Assembly: GCA_018296165.2 (NCBI GenBank)
Contig: JACKQL020000100.1
Span: forward strand, 107,031-171,030
Length of the DNA: 64,000 nucleotides
Source of the DNA: Termitomyces sp. T153
Lineage: Eukaryota; Basidiomycota; Agaricomycetes; Agaricales; Lyophyllaceae
Direction of reading: 5' to 3'
The position numbers and the translations under genes are program-made. How positions within the stretch are numbered: the first letter of the stretch is position 1; each line of letters opens with the position of its first letter. Shown in pieces: positions 11,312 to 21,019 of the stretch. The notes below the pieces were generated by a model. That model had not been told where the DNA came from. It made no database searches and saw nothing but the letters and a program-made list of their open reading frames with translations.

Positions 11312-12349
11312 TGTCAGGGAATGTCCCAGTCCTGTGAGGGGATGCTCAATAGTGAGGGATAATCCTATTGCGCAGCGCAAGAGCTAAGAGTCAAGTGGGC
11401 AGCAAGCAAGTACTTAGATGCGTGAGCGGTGGACGAGAGTCAAGCTAAGCAGAGACAGGGTCAGATGACACTATGGAGCTCACAGTTGATTCACTGGATA
11501 GACCTGGGGAATGCTGTTATTGATTGGTCAAAGGATATTCTATCCTTATGACTGGCTTATATACTACATCTGTGGCTATGCTATGACTAATACTATATGT
11601 GGGAAGCGGCCTGGGTATGCTAAGCAGTAATTACTATCAATATGTCAAAAGGAGAAATAGGGTCTGATGACTATGAAGGGCTGACTAATACTGACTGGAG
11701 GGTGCAGGGGCTTGGCGGCTGGTCGGTTGGATATGCTAGAGATGATGCTATACCTGTGACTAAGGCTGTGTAGAGTCAGAGTTACCCATAAAGGGGTCAT
11801 CCCCTTACAAGTCCCCCTCTGTCCTGTTCTCCCTCCTTATGGTTTCCCTTTATTCTCCTTTGTTTTCCCTATCTGCTGGTGCCAATTCTAGCCCTCAGGC
11901 TGCACTGATTCTCTGTCTATAATTCCAACAAGTGTTGCTCCTTCCACATGGTCTCTTACCAGACCCCTGGATTGTCTCCTGTATTCTGGGCCTACCACTC
12001 ATTGTAGGCCTCCCATCTTCAGACCACAAGTACTTTTGACCAAGGGCTATCCTTTGGTCATATTGGTATGTGGTCACATGCAGGGAGTCTGGAGATTGAG
12101 ACCATTTACAATGGATTTCTACTTTTGATTGGACTCTGGATTTGGTTGTTGTTGGGTGTTGTTTCCAGAAGCTCTAGAGTATATTTTCTGAACACTGGCA
12201 TTGGGGATCCTTAGACTTGTTCTATTTGGATCTCCCTCTGCCAGGTGAGTAGCTAGAACTCTAGAACTTCTTGTAAATACTGAATAGACTTTGAATCTCC
12301 CTCTGCCAGTTGTGTGATTGAGCCACAGCCTCCAGAGGTTGCCCTTACA
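11312..12349 (+). repeat. 5' LTR of chromovirus 1, split by a solo LTR
   Basis: The LTR is 11312..11332 plus 11815..12349 once the nested insertion and one copy of its AGTCC duplication are removed: 556 nt against 558 nt for the 3' LTR. TATATT at 12180..12185 lies 33 nt before AGACTTGTTCT (12213..12223), which is a plausible transcript start and matches the primer site downstream. Confidence 0.85.
11333..11809 (-). mobile_element. Solo LTR, family IV (TGTAAGGGGATG ends), inside a 5' LTR
   Basis: 477 bp with near-perfect 12-bp inverted ends (TGTGAGGGGATG on the left, CATCCCCTTACA on the right), TG...CA, flanked by the duplication AGTCC (11328..11332 and 11810..11814). Removing it with one AGTCC restores an LTR start that matches the 3' LTR of chromovirus 1. 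It keeps CpG sites (GCGCAGCGC) that its surroundings lack, so it is younger. TATATAAG on the minus strand near 11563 suggests minus orientation; orientation is tentative. It could also be read as a small TIR element, but the 5-bp duplication and TG/CA ends favour an LTR. Confidence 0.72.
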
Positions 12350-12351
12350 GC

Positions 12352-12362
12352 AGAACAAGTCT
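12352..12362 (+). other. Self-primer binding site of chromovirus 1
   Basis: AGAACAAGTCT, 2 nt inside the 5' LTR end, is the exact reverse complement of AGACTTGTTCT at 12213..12223 in the LTR. In Tf1/sushi-type elements the 5' end of the RNA folds back on such a site to prime minus-strand synthesis instead of a tRNA. The site lacks the TGG start expected of a tRNA-primed site. Confidence 0.7.
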
Positions 12363-13235
12363 CTAGATTTGGTTTGGGAGCCCACTTTTTGATTACCTGA
12401 GCTTCTACTTGGTTCCTCAAAAGGTCTCTCCTCCACCAGTGTCTTAGTGCCCCCTGTGCTTCTTCTATGACCCAGCTAACCCCTCCAGCACCTCCACCTG
12501 ATGCTTTAAGCCTCCAGGACAATGCCTGGAGTTGTTTGCTGTCCCTGGAGACACAGGTTCAACTTACCCAAGCCTTCCTTACTTCCCACATGGCTGAACT
12601 CACTGGACTCCATCAAACTACTGAAGCAGTGTCCCTTTCTCTTCAAGCTCTTCTGGAATGTCTCCCCCTTGCTCCTACCACACCTCCTATGCTTCCAGCA
12701 GATGCAGAACAGTTTGTGTCTGCACCTAGCTCAGGCTTCTTGGCTCCAGCTGCTGCAAAACAGGTTGCATCTGCATCTGGCTCAGGCCTTTCAGCTTCCC
12801 ATTCCAAACTCCCTTGTTCTGCACTCTCTGATGTATATGATGGAGATTAAAAGGCTGGAGAATGTTTCCTCCAGTCATGTATCACCTATATCCAGCTGAG
12901 CAGTGAAGCCTTTGCCTTGGATGCCTTGAAAATTGCCTGGGTCATCTCTTACATGAAGGCTGGTTGAGCCTCAACCTATGCACTGCATATCTTTCAATGC
13001 TCAGGAGGAGTTGAGAGTTTCTCTGGCTGGATGGAGTTTGAGAAGGAGTTCCAAGCAGAGTTCTTCCCCCTTGACCCTGCCAAAACCACAGCTCTTTCCC
13101 TTCAAGTCCTAACCCAGTATGTTCAAGGGAAGCAGTCACTTGATGAGTACATTGACTCCTTTTGTGCCTTAGTTGAACAGGCTGGATGTCCTGACAGTCT
13201 ACAACTTTGCCTAACTTTCAGTGATAGACTCCACT

Positions 13236-14467
13236 TGTCACGACCCGTCCCCTGGACCCCCGCACATCGTCCAGCAACCTCCCGATTCCCCAAAACCCCC
13301 GACGCTCTGCTGAACTTCCACCCATGCCCCACACCTATTTCGGTTAGCTCCGACGCAACCTCGGCTAACTCCAACGCAACCTCAGCTAACTCCGACGCAA
13401 CCTCGGCTAACTCCGACGCCTCCCCAGCTAACTCCGACGCCTCCCCGGCTAACTCCGACGGCCCCCTGGCCAACTTCAACGCCTTCCCTGCAGCCACTGA
13501 CACTTACCCTGGACCTCCCGAACCCCGAGAACCACCCCCACTGTTCCCGATCTTTGCCACCCATCATCAACTCAACACCCTGGTTCCTCCGACCCATTCC
13601 GGAGTATCACGACAACCTCGGGGCGACCTGCGTTCCCAAATGATCCCATCAACGTATCAGTGCGGCCCAACCCTTGATCGCAACTGACACCTGCCCACTC
13701 CATCGAGCTCCGCCAAGCCCTGCCACCACAGCTGATGTACCCCGAAGTTCTCCGGTAGTCAGTATATAAGACGTCAAGTAGCTCTTTGTACTCTAGTCTT
13801 GATATTGCTTAACGTTACCTATGGTCTGATTGTTTCCTTCTTGTGTTTTGTGTTTTGTGTTTTGTGTTCCGTTTTCCTTACTCTCAGTCTCCTGGTCTTA
13901 TCTCAGTCTCCTGGTCTTATCTCAGTCTCCTGGTCTTGTCTTGTCTCCATTTTGTTATCATTCTCGTTATCGTTTCGTACCTCCACTCGAATCTACTCTT
14001 GTTCCATATTGACTCCATTTCATTTCATCTGACGCTGTCTCGGTGACTCCGTCCGGCTGTTGTGCCCAAGTCTTCATCAACCTTAACGACCTCATGAACT
14101 CCGCAATTACGATTACAAACCCCGACACTCTTTCACCAGGTCCGAACCTCACTCTTTGCTCGGTCCCAGACTCCATCAACCCCAATTGATCTCCCATCAA
14201 ACCCTGGCTCCGCTCCCATTGATTGTGTAGCCACCTACTCCTTCACGTCCACGAATCTTCCATACAGTCTTCTGCCTGAACCCTGCCAAGCCCGTCCCGT
14301 TTCCTTGCAATCCGACTTCTCTGGACCCCCCCGGACCTGCCCGGATCACATCCCACCAACTATCCGCACAAGCTATCAGTGCCCAGAATGCTTCCGAGTG
14401 TTCGGTTGCCAGTGCAAGGGGATCATGTCCAGTGCAGCTGAGCCCCCAGGGTCAGCGAAACCTGACA
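13236..14467 (+). mobile_element. Solo LTR, family I, copy 1
   Basis: 1232 bp, TGTCACGACCCG...AACCTGACA, flanked by the 5-bp duplication CCACT (13231..13235 and 14468..14472). TATATAAG at 13763..13770 is the probable promoter TATA box of the LTR. No internal region is present, so it is the product of LTR-LTR recombination. It still has many CpG sites, unlike the gag it interrupts, so it is a recent arrival. Three more copies lie in the window (26737, 34395, 45685). Confidence 0.88.
13341..13480. repeat. 21-bp minisatellite inside family I solo LTR
   Basis: About six tandem copies of a 21-bp unit of the form TCGGCTAACTCCGACGCAAC. The other three copies of this LTR have only one or two units at the same place, so the array expanded in this copy. 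It creates spurious open frames on both strands with a 7-residue period (ANSDATS). Confidence 0.8.
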
Positions 14468-14999
14468 CCACTTCTCTCTCATAGAATGCATTGACAGTAT
14501 GGTAGAGGGGCACCCAGATGATGAGCATGTCAATACCTAGTTTAAAATGGCATGTGAGCAGTGGCAGCTCATGGAACTGCAATGTGAGTTATGGCAGACA
14601 CAACCCTCTACCTTTCCTTTCTCTTGTAGAGGGTTCACCCCCCTGAGCTCCCTCTTCCACACTTGCACTAGCATATCCATGGACAGGTGCAGTTCCTCCC
14701 TTTACACCTCATGCTGCCCTTCTGCACTCCCTACCCCAAGGAGTCCAATGGATGTTGATGCTTCCTGACAGCAGTTCTCTACTCCTCTACTGTGTTGACA
14801 CTGTGGAAAGGCAGGTCATTTTGCCTGCTACTGTCTTCAAGGGCTAGTTAGAAGTCCACTACTTATCAGTGTCAGAGCAAGAGGAGCTGCTCATCCAACT
14901 CCTTGCAGCCTGGGATGCCACAGGAACCTCCTTTCCAGATGCATCTATAGGCATCCATTCTGATGAAGTGGCCAATGTATTGGAGGAGGTTCCTACAGA

Positions 15000-17900
15000 G
15001 TCTGAGGATTTTTAAAAGTACAATGGATGACCTGTATGCCCCTGCTGCCCAGTACTAATTGTTTTGCCCCCCTGTCCATAGAATCAAATATATCTGTTGC
15101 CATTGTTGATACTATGCCTGAAATGATAAGCCCCTTCTCAGATGTACAAATTCCCTCTCCAGCTAAAGTCTCTGCTGAAAACACACCTCCTAGCCCATGC
15201 CTCCAGATTCCTGCATGAGAATGCCACCTCCTTCATTGTTATATTGTTGCTTCCACCCCTTCCACCAACTCCCTGAAGATACAGGTAGAAATTAAGACAA
15301 CAAACACCCAGCAGATCTAGAGTGTGGCTGCCCTCCTTGACAGTGAGGCAACAGGCCTCTTTCTCAATACCAACTATGTGCAACAACACTGCCTCACCAC
15401 TCACCCCCATTCCCATTCTATTCCTGTGTACAATGTTGATGGCATGCTCAATGAAGCTGGCTCTATTTGCTCCATGGTGGACTTAGTCCTCCACTACTGA
15501 GACCCCTCAGAGTGAGCCACTTTTGCTGTCATTAGTTTGGGAAAGCAGGACATGATCTTGGGGTTCACCTGGCAACATGAACACAATCCAGAGATTGACT
15601 GGACTAAGGGTGAGGTGAAGATGAGTTGTTGCCCCCATTGCTGCATTACCTGTGCAGAAGAAGCCCATAAGAAGCAGAGAGCTAAGGTTCATGAGCATGC
15701 TGCTGTGCATGCCTGTCATGCTGGGCATTTTCCTTATGCTGACCTTAATCTACTGATCCCCCCTCTAGAATTCCCTTATAGAGAGGCCCTCTACAAGGAT
15801 GTCCAAGGTGTTGGGTGTGAATCTCTAAAGAAAGAGGGAGGTGAAGGAGAATGGACCAGTATTTCAGATGCAGAGTCCCCAGATGAAACTATAGAGGTGG
15901 GTGATTGGATCTATGCTACAACCCTCTGCCCCCCTCCTACAGTGGCAGAGATTCAAGCCAGTCAGACTACTTCTCAATGTCTGGCTGAGGCATTTGTAGC
16001 AAACTCACAGCCCAAGGCTTTCTGTAGCACCATTCCCAATCACCTCCATGACTTTGAGGATGTATTCTCCAAGGCCTCCTTTGATTCACTTCAAGAGTGC
16101 AAGCAGTGGGATCATGCAATTGAACTGATACTGGAGCCCTCTAGCTAGAAGGTCTATCTGCTTGTGCCCCATGAGCAGGATGAGCTGGACACTTTCCTGC
16201 AGGAGAATCTTAGCTCAGGATGAATACAACCCTCCAAGTCTCCAATGGCCTCCCCAGTCTTTTTTATTAAGAAAAAAGATGGGTCTCTTCATTTGGTGCA
16301 GGATTATTGTGTCTTGAATGCAAATGACAGTGAAGAATTGCTATTATTTGCCACTTATTTTAGAACTTGTCAATAACTTCCACAGTGCACATTCATTCTC
16401 AAAGTTGGATGTCTGTTGGGGCTACAACAATGTATGCATCAAAGAAGGGGACAAGTGGAAGGCAGCATTCCAAACCAATCACAGACTCTTTAAACCTCTG
16501 GTGATGTTCTTTGGTCTCACCAATAGCCCAGCCACCTTCCAGACTATGATGAATGACATTTTCTGTGATCTGATTGCAGAAGGTGTTGTTTGTGTATATC
16601 TTAACAATATCCTCATCTACACTAAAACTCTGGAGGAGCATTGCTGGGTCACACGCATTATCTTGGAATGCCTCCACCAACACCAGCTCTATCTAAAGCC
16701 TGAGAAGTGTGAATTTGAGCAGATTAAGGTGAAGTACCTGGGTTTGATTATTTCACATAGAATGGCTGAGATGGACCCCATTAAAGTGGCAGGTGTAGCA
16801 GAGTGGCCTGAGCCAAGGAACAAGAAGGAAGTGCAGGCCTTTCTTGGCTTTGTCAATTTCTACTGGAGGTTCATACAGAATTTCTCCCACCATGCATGCC
16901 CCCTCTTTGACCTCACAGTTAAGGATACAGCATAGCAGTGGGAGCCCACACAGCAAGCTGCCTTCAATGCCCTCAAGCAAGCTGTGACCTCAAAGCCAGT
17001 CCTCCTAATCTCTGATGATGACCCTCCATTCTATGTAGAAGCAGAGCAGATAGCTCAGAATTTGCTATAGGAGCAGTCCTTTCCCAGCAGTCAAAGAAGG
17101 ATGGCAAATGGAATATGGTAGCCTTCTACTCCAAAAGCCGTAATGCAGTGGAACAGAATTATGAGATCCATGACAAGGATGCTGGCAATTATTTGGTCCT
17201 TTGAAGAATGGCAGCATTTTCTTGAGGGCATATGGCATAAGTTTGAAGTCTGGACAGACTACAAGAACCTCAAGTACTTCTGTCTCTGCTAAGAAACTCA
17301 ATTGATGCTAAGCTCAGTGGTCCCTGTATCTGGCCAACTTTGACTTCTCACTGCATCACAAACCTAGATGGAGCATGGGCAAACTAGATGCATTGTCCAG
17401 GCAGGCTGACCATGGCACAGGAGCAGGAGATAACAACAACATTGTCCTCCTCAAGCCTGAGCTCTTTGCCATCCACATGCTAGAAGGGATTATAGTTCAA
17501 GGGGATGAGGCAAACATTCTTAAAGACATCCAAAGAGGGAACCAAGAGGGTGCAGAGGAGGCAAAGGCTGCATTGGTAAAGGCCAAGGATGACATGGCAC
17601 ACTACTATAACTGTTGCCAGACACTGCCCTGGTTTACAAGCCAGGGTACCATGTGTATTTGGATAGCTCAGATATTAAGACAACAAGGCTATCTCAAAAA
17701 CTGTCACATTGTCAACTTGGCCCCTTTGTGGTAGAGAAGAAGGTAGGGCCTTTAGCCTACCAACTTAAGCTCCTAGCAGGCCTATGCCAATTGAACCAAG
17801 TTTTCAATGTTGTCAAACTATTTCCAGCCCAGAGGATCCAATCCCAGGCTGCTGCCCTAAGCCACCTGCTCCACCAGTTCTGGTTGACAATGAGGAGTAT

Positions 17901-18063
17901 GAAGTATAGAAAATCTTGGATAGCAGAATATTCTGAGGGAAATTGCAGTTCAAGGTGAAATGGAAGGGATATGGCATTGAGGACATCTCTTGGGAACTGC
18001 AGGCTAATGTATGTGCACCAACCTTTGTCCAGGACTTCTACCATAGGCATCTAAATGCCTGAA
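15000..18063 (+). pseudogene. pol of chromovirus 1 (PR-RT-RH-partial IN-chromodomain), broken
   Basis: Order on the plus strand: aspartic protease remnant (LLDSEATGLFLN, active Asp kept, near 15335); MILGFTWQHEHNPEIDWTKG at 15550; reverse transcriptase 16060-16800 (FSKLDVCWGYNN, MFFGLTNSPATFQTMMNDIF); RNase H 16950-17450; integrase start only; integrase tail (RLGPF-like, 17700-17830); chromodomain 17880-18060 (FKVKWKGYGIEDISWELQ). The RT catalytic box is YLNN (16597..16608) instead of YxDD. Near 17,550 the frame jumps from the integrase N-terminal part (ILKDIQRGNQEG) to its C-terminal part (AKDDMAHYYN), so the catalytic core is deleted. Many stops. Inactive. Confidence 0.85.
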
Positions 18064-18163
18064 AAGCCATTTGAGGCATCTATCTCATTTCAGCAGCTGA
18101 CCAGGCAATTTGTGATTTCTTCTACCCAGTACATTGAGACACTGCATGCTAGAGGGGGGGTGA

Positions 18164-18721
18164 TGTCAGGGGATGTCCCATTCCCCTTCTGTCCTGTTCT
18201 CCCTCCTTATGGTTATCCTTCATTCTCCTTTGCTTTTCCTATTTGCTAGTTCCAGTTCTAGCTCTTATGCTGCACTGGTTCTCTGTCTGTAATTCTGATA
18301 AGTGTTGCTCCCTCCATATGGCCTCTCACCAGACCCCTAGATTGTTTCCTGCATTCCTAGCCTACCACTCATTGTAAGCCTTCCATCTTTAGACCACAGG
18401 TACTTTCAACTAGGGGCTATCTTTTGGTTATATTTGCACATGGTCACATGCTGGGAGTCCAGAGATCAAGGCCATTTACAATGGATTTCTGCCTTTTGAT
18501 TGGACTCTGGATTTAGTTGTTGTTGGGTGTTTTTTTCCAGAAGTTCTAGAGTAAATTTTCCAAACACTGGCATTGGGGATCCTTAGACTTGTTCTCTTTA
18601 GATCTCCCTCTGCCAGGTGAGTAGCTAGAACTCTAGAACTTCTTGTAGATACTGAATAGACTTTGGATCTCTCTCTGCCAGTTGTGTGATTGAGCCACAG
18701 CCTCCAGAGGTTGCCCTTACA
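18164..18721 (+). repeat. 3' LTR of chromovirus 1
   Basis: 558 bp, TGTCAGGGG...CCCTTACA, directly after the polypurine tract. Aligns along its whole length with the reconstructed 5' LTR, with many transition differences, so the insertion is old. Contains the same AGACTTGTTCT motif. Confidence 0.9.
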
Positions 18722-19214
18722 ACAAGCCTGTTGATCTGTCGAGGGTGCAGACCTGTTATAAGGAGATAATATGGCTGGAAGAACTTGTTGTCAGTATTGG
18801 CCAGGAGGTCTTGCTCAGGAAAGACTAGCCTAGGTCTTCATCATATTCAACATAGACTAGGTTTTTTATGATTCTCTTGCATGCATCTATTGTGGTAGTT
18901 TTTTCTGCTGTTGTAGGTACATATTTTCCTCTGTATAATTGCACTCACAGAATTGGGCCTTTCTCTTCTCATTCCTTTAGTGTATCTGGGGCTATATTGT
19001 ATGTTGGGGCTGCAGCAAGGTGTATTTGTGGCCATCTTATAACAGGTTTGATAGTTCTTTTGAAGCCCTTTCCATTTGTGGTGATATTCTCCACCATGGT
19101 TTCAATCCATAACTCTGGGATGTCACTTTCTAGAGGGGACTGATTATCTACACCTGCATGCAGAGCAGGACTTGTGCCTCTCATAGGACTCCCTCCCTTG
19201 CCCTCATGACAACC
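18722..19214. other. Spacer between two chromoviruses, with minus-strand ORF remnant
   Basis: A minus frame at 18969..19184 (DIPELWIETMVENITTNGKG) is not part of either chromovirus. Together with 28628-29487 it is the target DNA into which chromovirus 2 inserted (CAACC on each side). Family not recognised. Confidence 0.4.
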
Positions 19215-19582
19215 TATGAGAGCAATCTCTGGGAGTGGCAGCTCAGAGTCATGCAGCTAGCAGAGGGGAATCCAAAGTATATTAGCAAGTAAATGATGAT
19301 ACAACAATAACTAATCACCTAGCAGAGGAGAATCCAAAGAGAACAAGTCTAAGGATCCCTGCTGGTCAGTGTGGTGCATCAGTGGGTGGTGGAGGTATGG
19401 GAATGGCTATACAGAAGACTGGAGCTATTCCTAACTCTAAGGAAGTGACCAATAAGGTAATATGGAAAGATCTGCATATCTCTAGAGATCTCCAGGGATC
19501 TGGAACAAGCCCTGGAGACATTGAGCAAGCTGTGGAGGCACTAGAACAAGCTGCAGAGGTCAGAAATGGAAGTCTCCTGACA
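19215..19582 (-). repeat. 3' LTR of chromovirus 2
   Basis: 368 bp; aligns base for base at both ends with 28256..28622. Ends in TGTCAGGAG on the minus strand; the other terminus has decayed from TGTAAGGGCAACC to TATGAGAGCAATC. Confidence 0.9.
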
Positions 19583-19992
19583 TCACCCCCCTTCTAGTGT
19601 GCAGCATCTTGATGTGTGGGGTAGAAAAAGTTCTGGATTGCCTGGTCCACTTGGGAGATAGGATAGATTCTTTGGATGGTGTGCAATGCATCTGGGTGTT
19701 TCCAATGGAACTCCCTAATAAATCTTAGGGTATGCATATTCTTCCATAGTTTTCAGAGATGTCTTCAATTCCATAACCTTTCCACTTCACCTTGTACTGT
19801 AGCCATTGCTGGATTAAATGACTATTCAGAATGTCCTCCACTTTGTATTCCTTGCTGTTGTCAACCACCACCAGGAATGGTGAGGGTGGCAGACATTGCT
19901 CCAGAATAGAGTTCTTCAGGGCTAGAGACAACTTGACCACATTGAACACTGGATGGAGCTGGTGCATTCTTGCAGGGAGCCAGAGTTGGTAG

Positions 19993-21019
19993 TGATACAA
20001 TGATGTCACACCATTGGGAACATAATAAACACCACAAGTCAAAACAAACATTTATTAAGGCTGAAAACTGTAAGCCTCCTGGTAAAACAAGTTCCAGCAA
20101 CATTATCCCTTTAAATACACCAGAAGAAATACAAAACAGGATAGGACAAGGACTATACTAGACTATACACTCAATAATAGTCCAATCACTGTAATGGGAG
20201 GAGAAGCATGGGACTGGCAAAAGCACCTGAGTGGCATCAATTCTGGCAAGATCTAGATCTGATCTAAGAATAACCAGATTGGAATGTTGACTGAAAGGAG
20301 GTAAAGGAGGAATGAATGAGAAAGAATGGAAGAACCTGAATGGGAAAGAACCTGAATGAGGAAGAATATGAAATGAACAAAGGAAGATGAATGGAATGAA
20401 TGGGAGGAAACAGATGAATAGAAGAACCTGAATGGGAAAGAACCTGAATGGGAAAGAATATGAAATGAAACAAGGAAGATGAATGGAAGAACATGAATGG
20501 GAAAGAACCTGAAAGAGGAAGAATATGAAATAAATAAAGGAAGAAGAAGAGAAGAAACTGAATGGAGAAGAATATGAATGGAAGAAATACAAAGGAGGGA
20601 GAGATAAATGGGGCAAATAGAAGCTAAGAATGCAAAGGAGGAATGATGGAACCAGGAACTGGCCTGTGGCACTGGAACAGGCATGCCAAAAGGGGGAATT
20701 AGAATAACAGTTATAATAAGGGGCTGGAAAGTATGAAACCAAAAGTCACATGTAGGGGGTGGTCTGTGCACTGTAGAAAGAGGTATAAATAGCCCAAGTA
20801 GAGTAGCAAATAGACAGGCAATTAATAGGCAAAGGCTTGGTGGTTTCCAGGAAGTGAATCACTTAGGCTGGAGCCTCTGCATTCAGAATAGAAATATTTT
20901 GGAAGTAAACCACCTCAACTTCAAGCATTTATCAAGACATCAGTGTGGAATTGGAGTAGACTTCCTAAGTCTTCAAGAAAGCCCCAGAACTATCAGTATT
21001 ACTCTAACCCAGTACTACA
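19993..21019 (+). mobile_element. Solo LTR, family III (TGATACA...ACTACA)
   Basis: 1027 bp with TG...CA ends and the 4-bp duplication GTAG (19989..19992 and 21020..21023). Deleting it restores the integrase tail of chromovirus 2 in line with chromovirus 1. TATAAAT at 20784..20790, 229 bp from the right end, and GCTGAAAACTGTAAGC near 20064 match the LTR of the gypsy element at 57084 (TATA 204 bp from its end; same motif near 57176), so it belongs to that family. It is longer because of an internal minisatellite. Confidence 0.8.
20280..20610. repeat. Purine-rich minisatellite in family III solo LTR
   Basis: Irregular tandem copies of units such as GAACCTGAATGGGAAA and GAAGAATATGAAATGAA, almost pure purine plus T on the plus strand. 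Explains most of the extra length over the LTR at 57084 and produces long but meaningless Phe/Ser-rich minus frames. Confidence 0.75.

Larger units (their letters stand above)
12467..14835 (+). pseudogene. gag of chromovirus 1, broken
   Basis: Capsid-type polyprotein remnant. 12467..12850 gives LSLQDNAWSCLLSLETQVQL and later segments, aligning with the gag start of chromovirus 2 (28149 minus). The frame resumes as ITYIQLSSEAFALDALKIAW and MEFEKEFQAEFFPLDPAKTT, is cut at 13235 by a solo LTR, and resumes after 14472. A CCHC zinc knuckle lies at 14793..14834 (C*HCGKAGHFACYC) with one residue turned into a TGA stop, as expected for CGA to TGA decay. Several other stops and shifts; not functional. 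Confidence 0.75.
11312..18721 (+). mobile_element. Ty3/gypsy chromovirus 1 (degenerate, nested)
   Basis: Full-length but dead LTR retrotransposon. The 5' LTR (11312..12349) is interrupted by a 477-bp solo LTR; the 3' LTR is 18164..18721. Both LTRs begin TGTCAGGG(A/G)ATGTCCCA and end CCCTTACA. A polypurine tract (AGAGGGGGGGTGA) precedes the 3' LTR. Internal order is gag, zinc knuckle, protease, reverse transcriptase, RNase H, a truncated integrase and a C-terminal chromodomain, so it is a chromovirus. The coding part has many TGA/TAG stops and almost no CpG. A second solo LTR interrupts gag. Flanking 5-mers (TTGGC and ACAAG) do not match, so no target duplication is visible. Confidence 0.88.

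Noticed and set aside
10872..11380. Cys/His-containing minus frames as a transposase zinc domain
   Set aside because: Spacing does not fit a known zinc-binding pattern well enough and the frames are short.
11807..11811. ACAAG as target duplication of chromovirus 1 (also present at 18722..18726)
   Set aside because: Coincidence: these bases belong to the end of the nested solo LTR and its AGTCC duplication; the true LTR start is 11312.
12350..12400. tRNA primer binding site after the chromovirus 1 LTR
   Set aside because: Sequence does not begin with TGG, and the exact 11-nt complement within the LTR explains it better as a self-primer.
13031..13687. 218-codon plus frame and antisense frames 13123..13503, 13382..13597
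   Set aside because: A fusion of gag remnant with solo-LTR minisatellite; the periodic ANSDATS text is a repeat artefact.
20158..20771. Phe/Ser-rich minus frames up to 194 codons
   Set aside because: Produced by the purine-rich minisatellite inside a solo LTR; low complexity and no domain.
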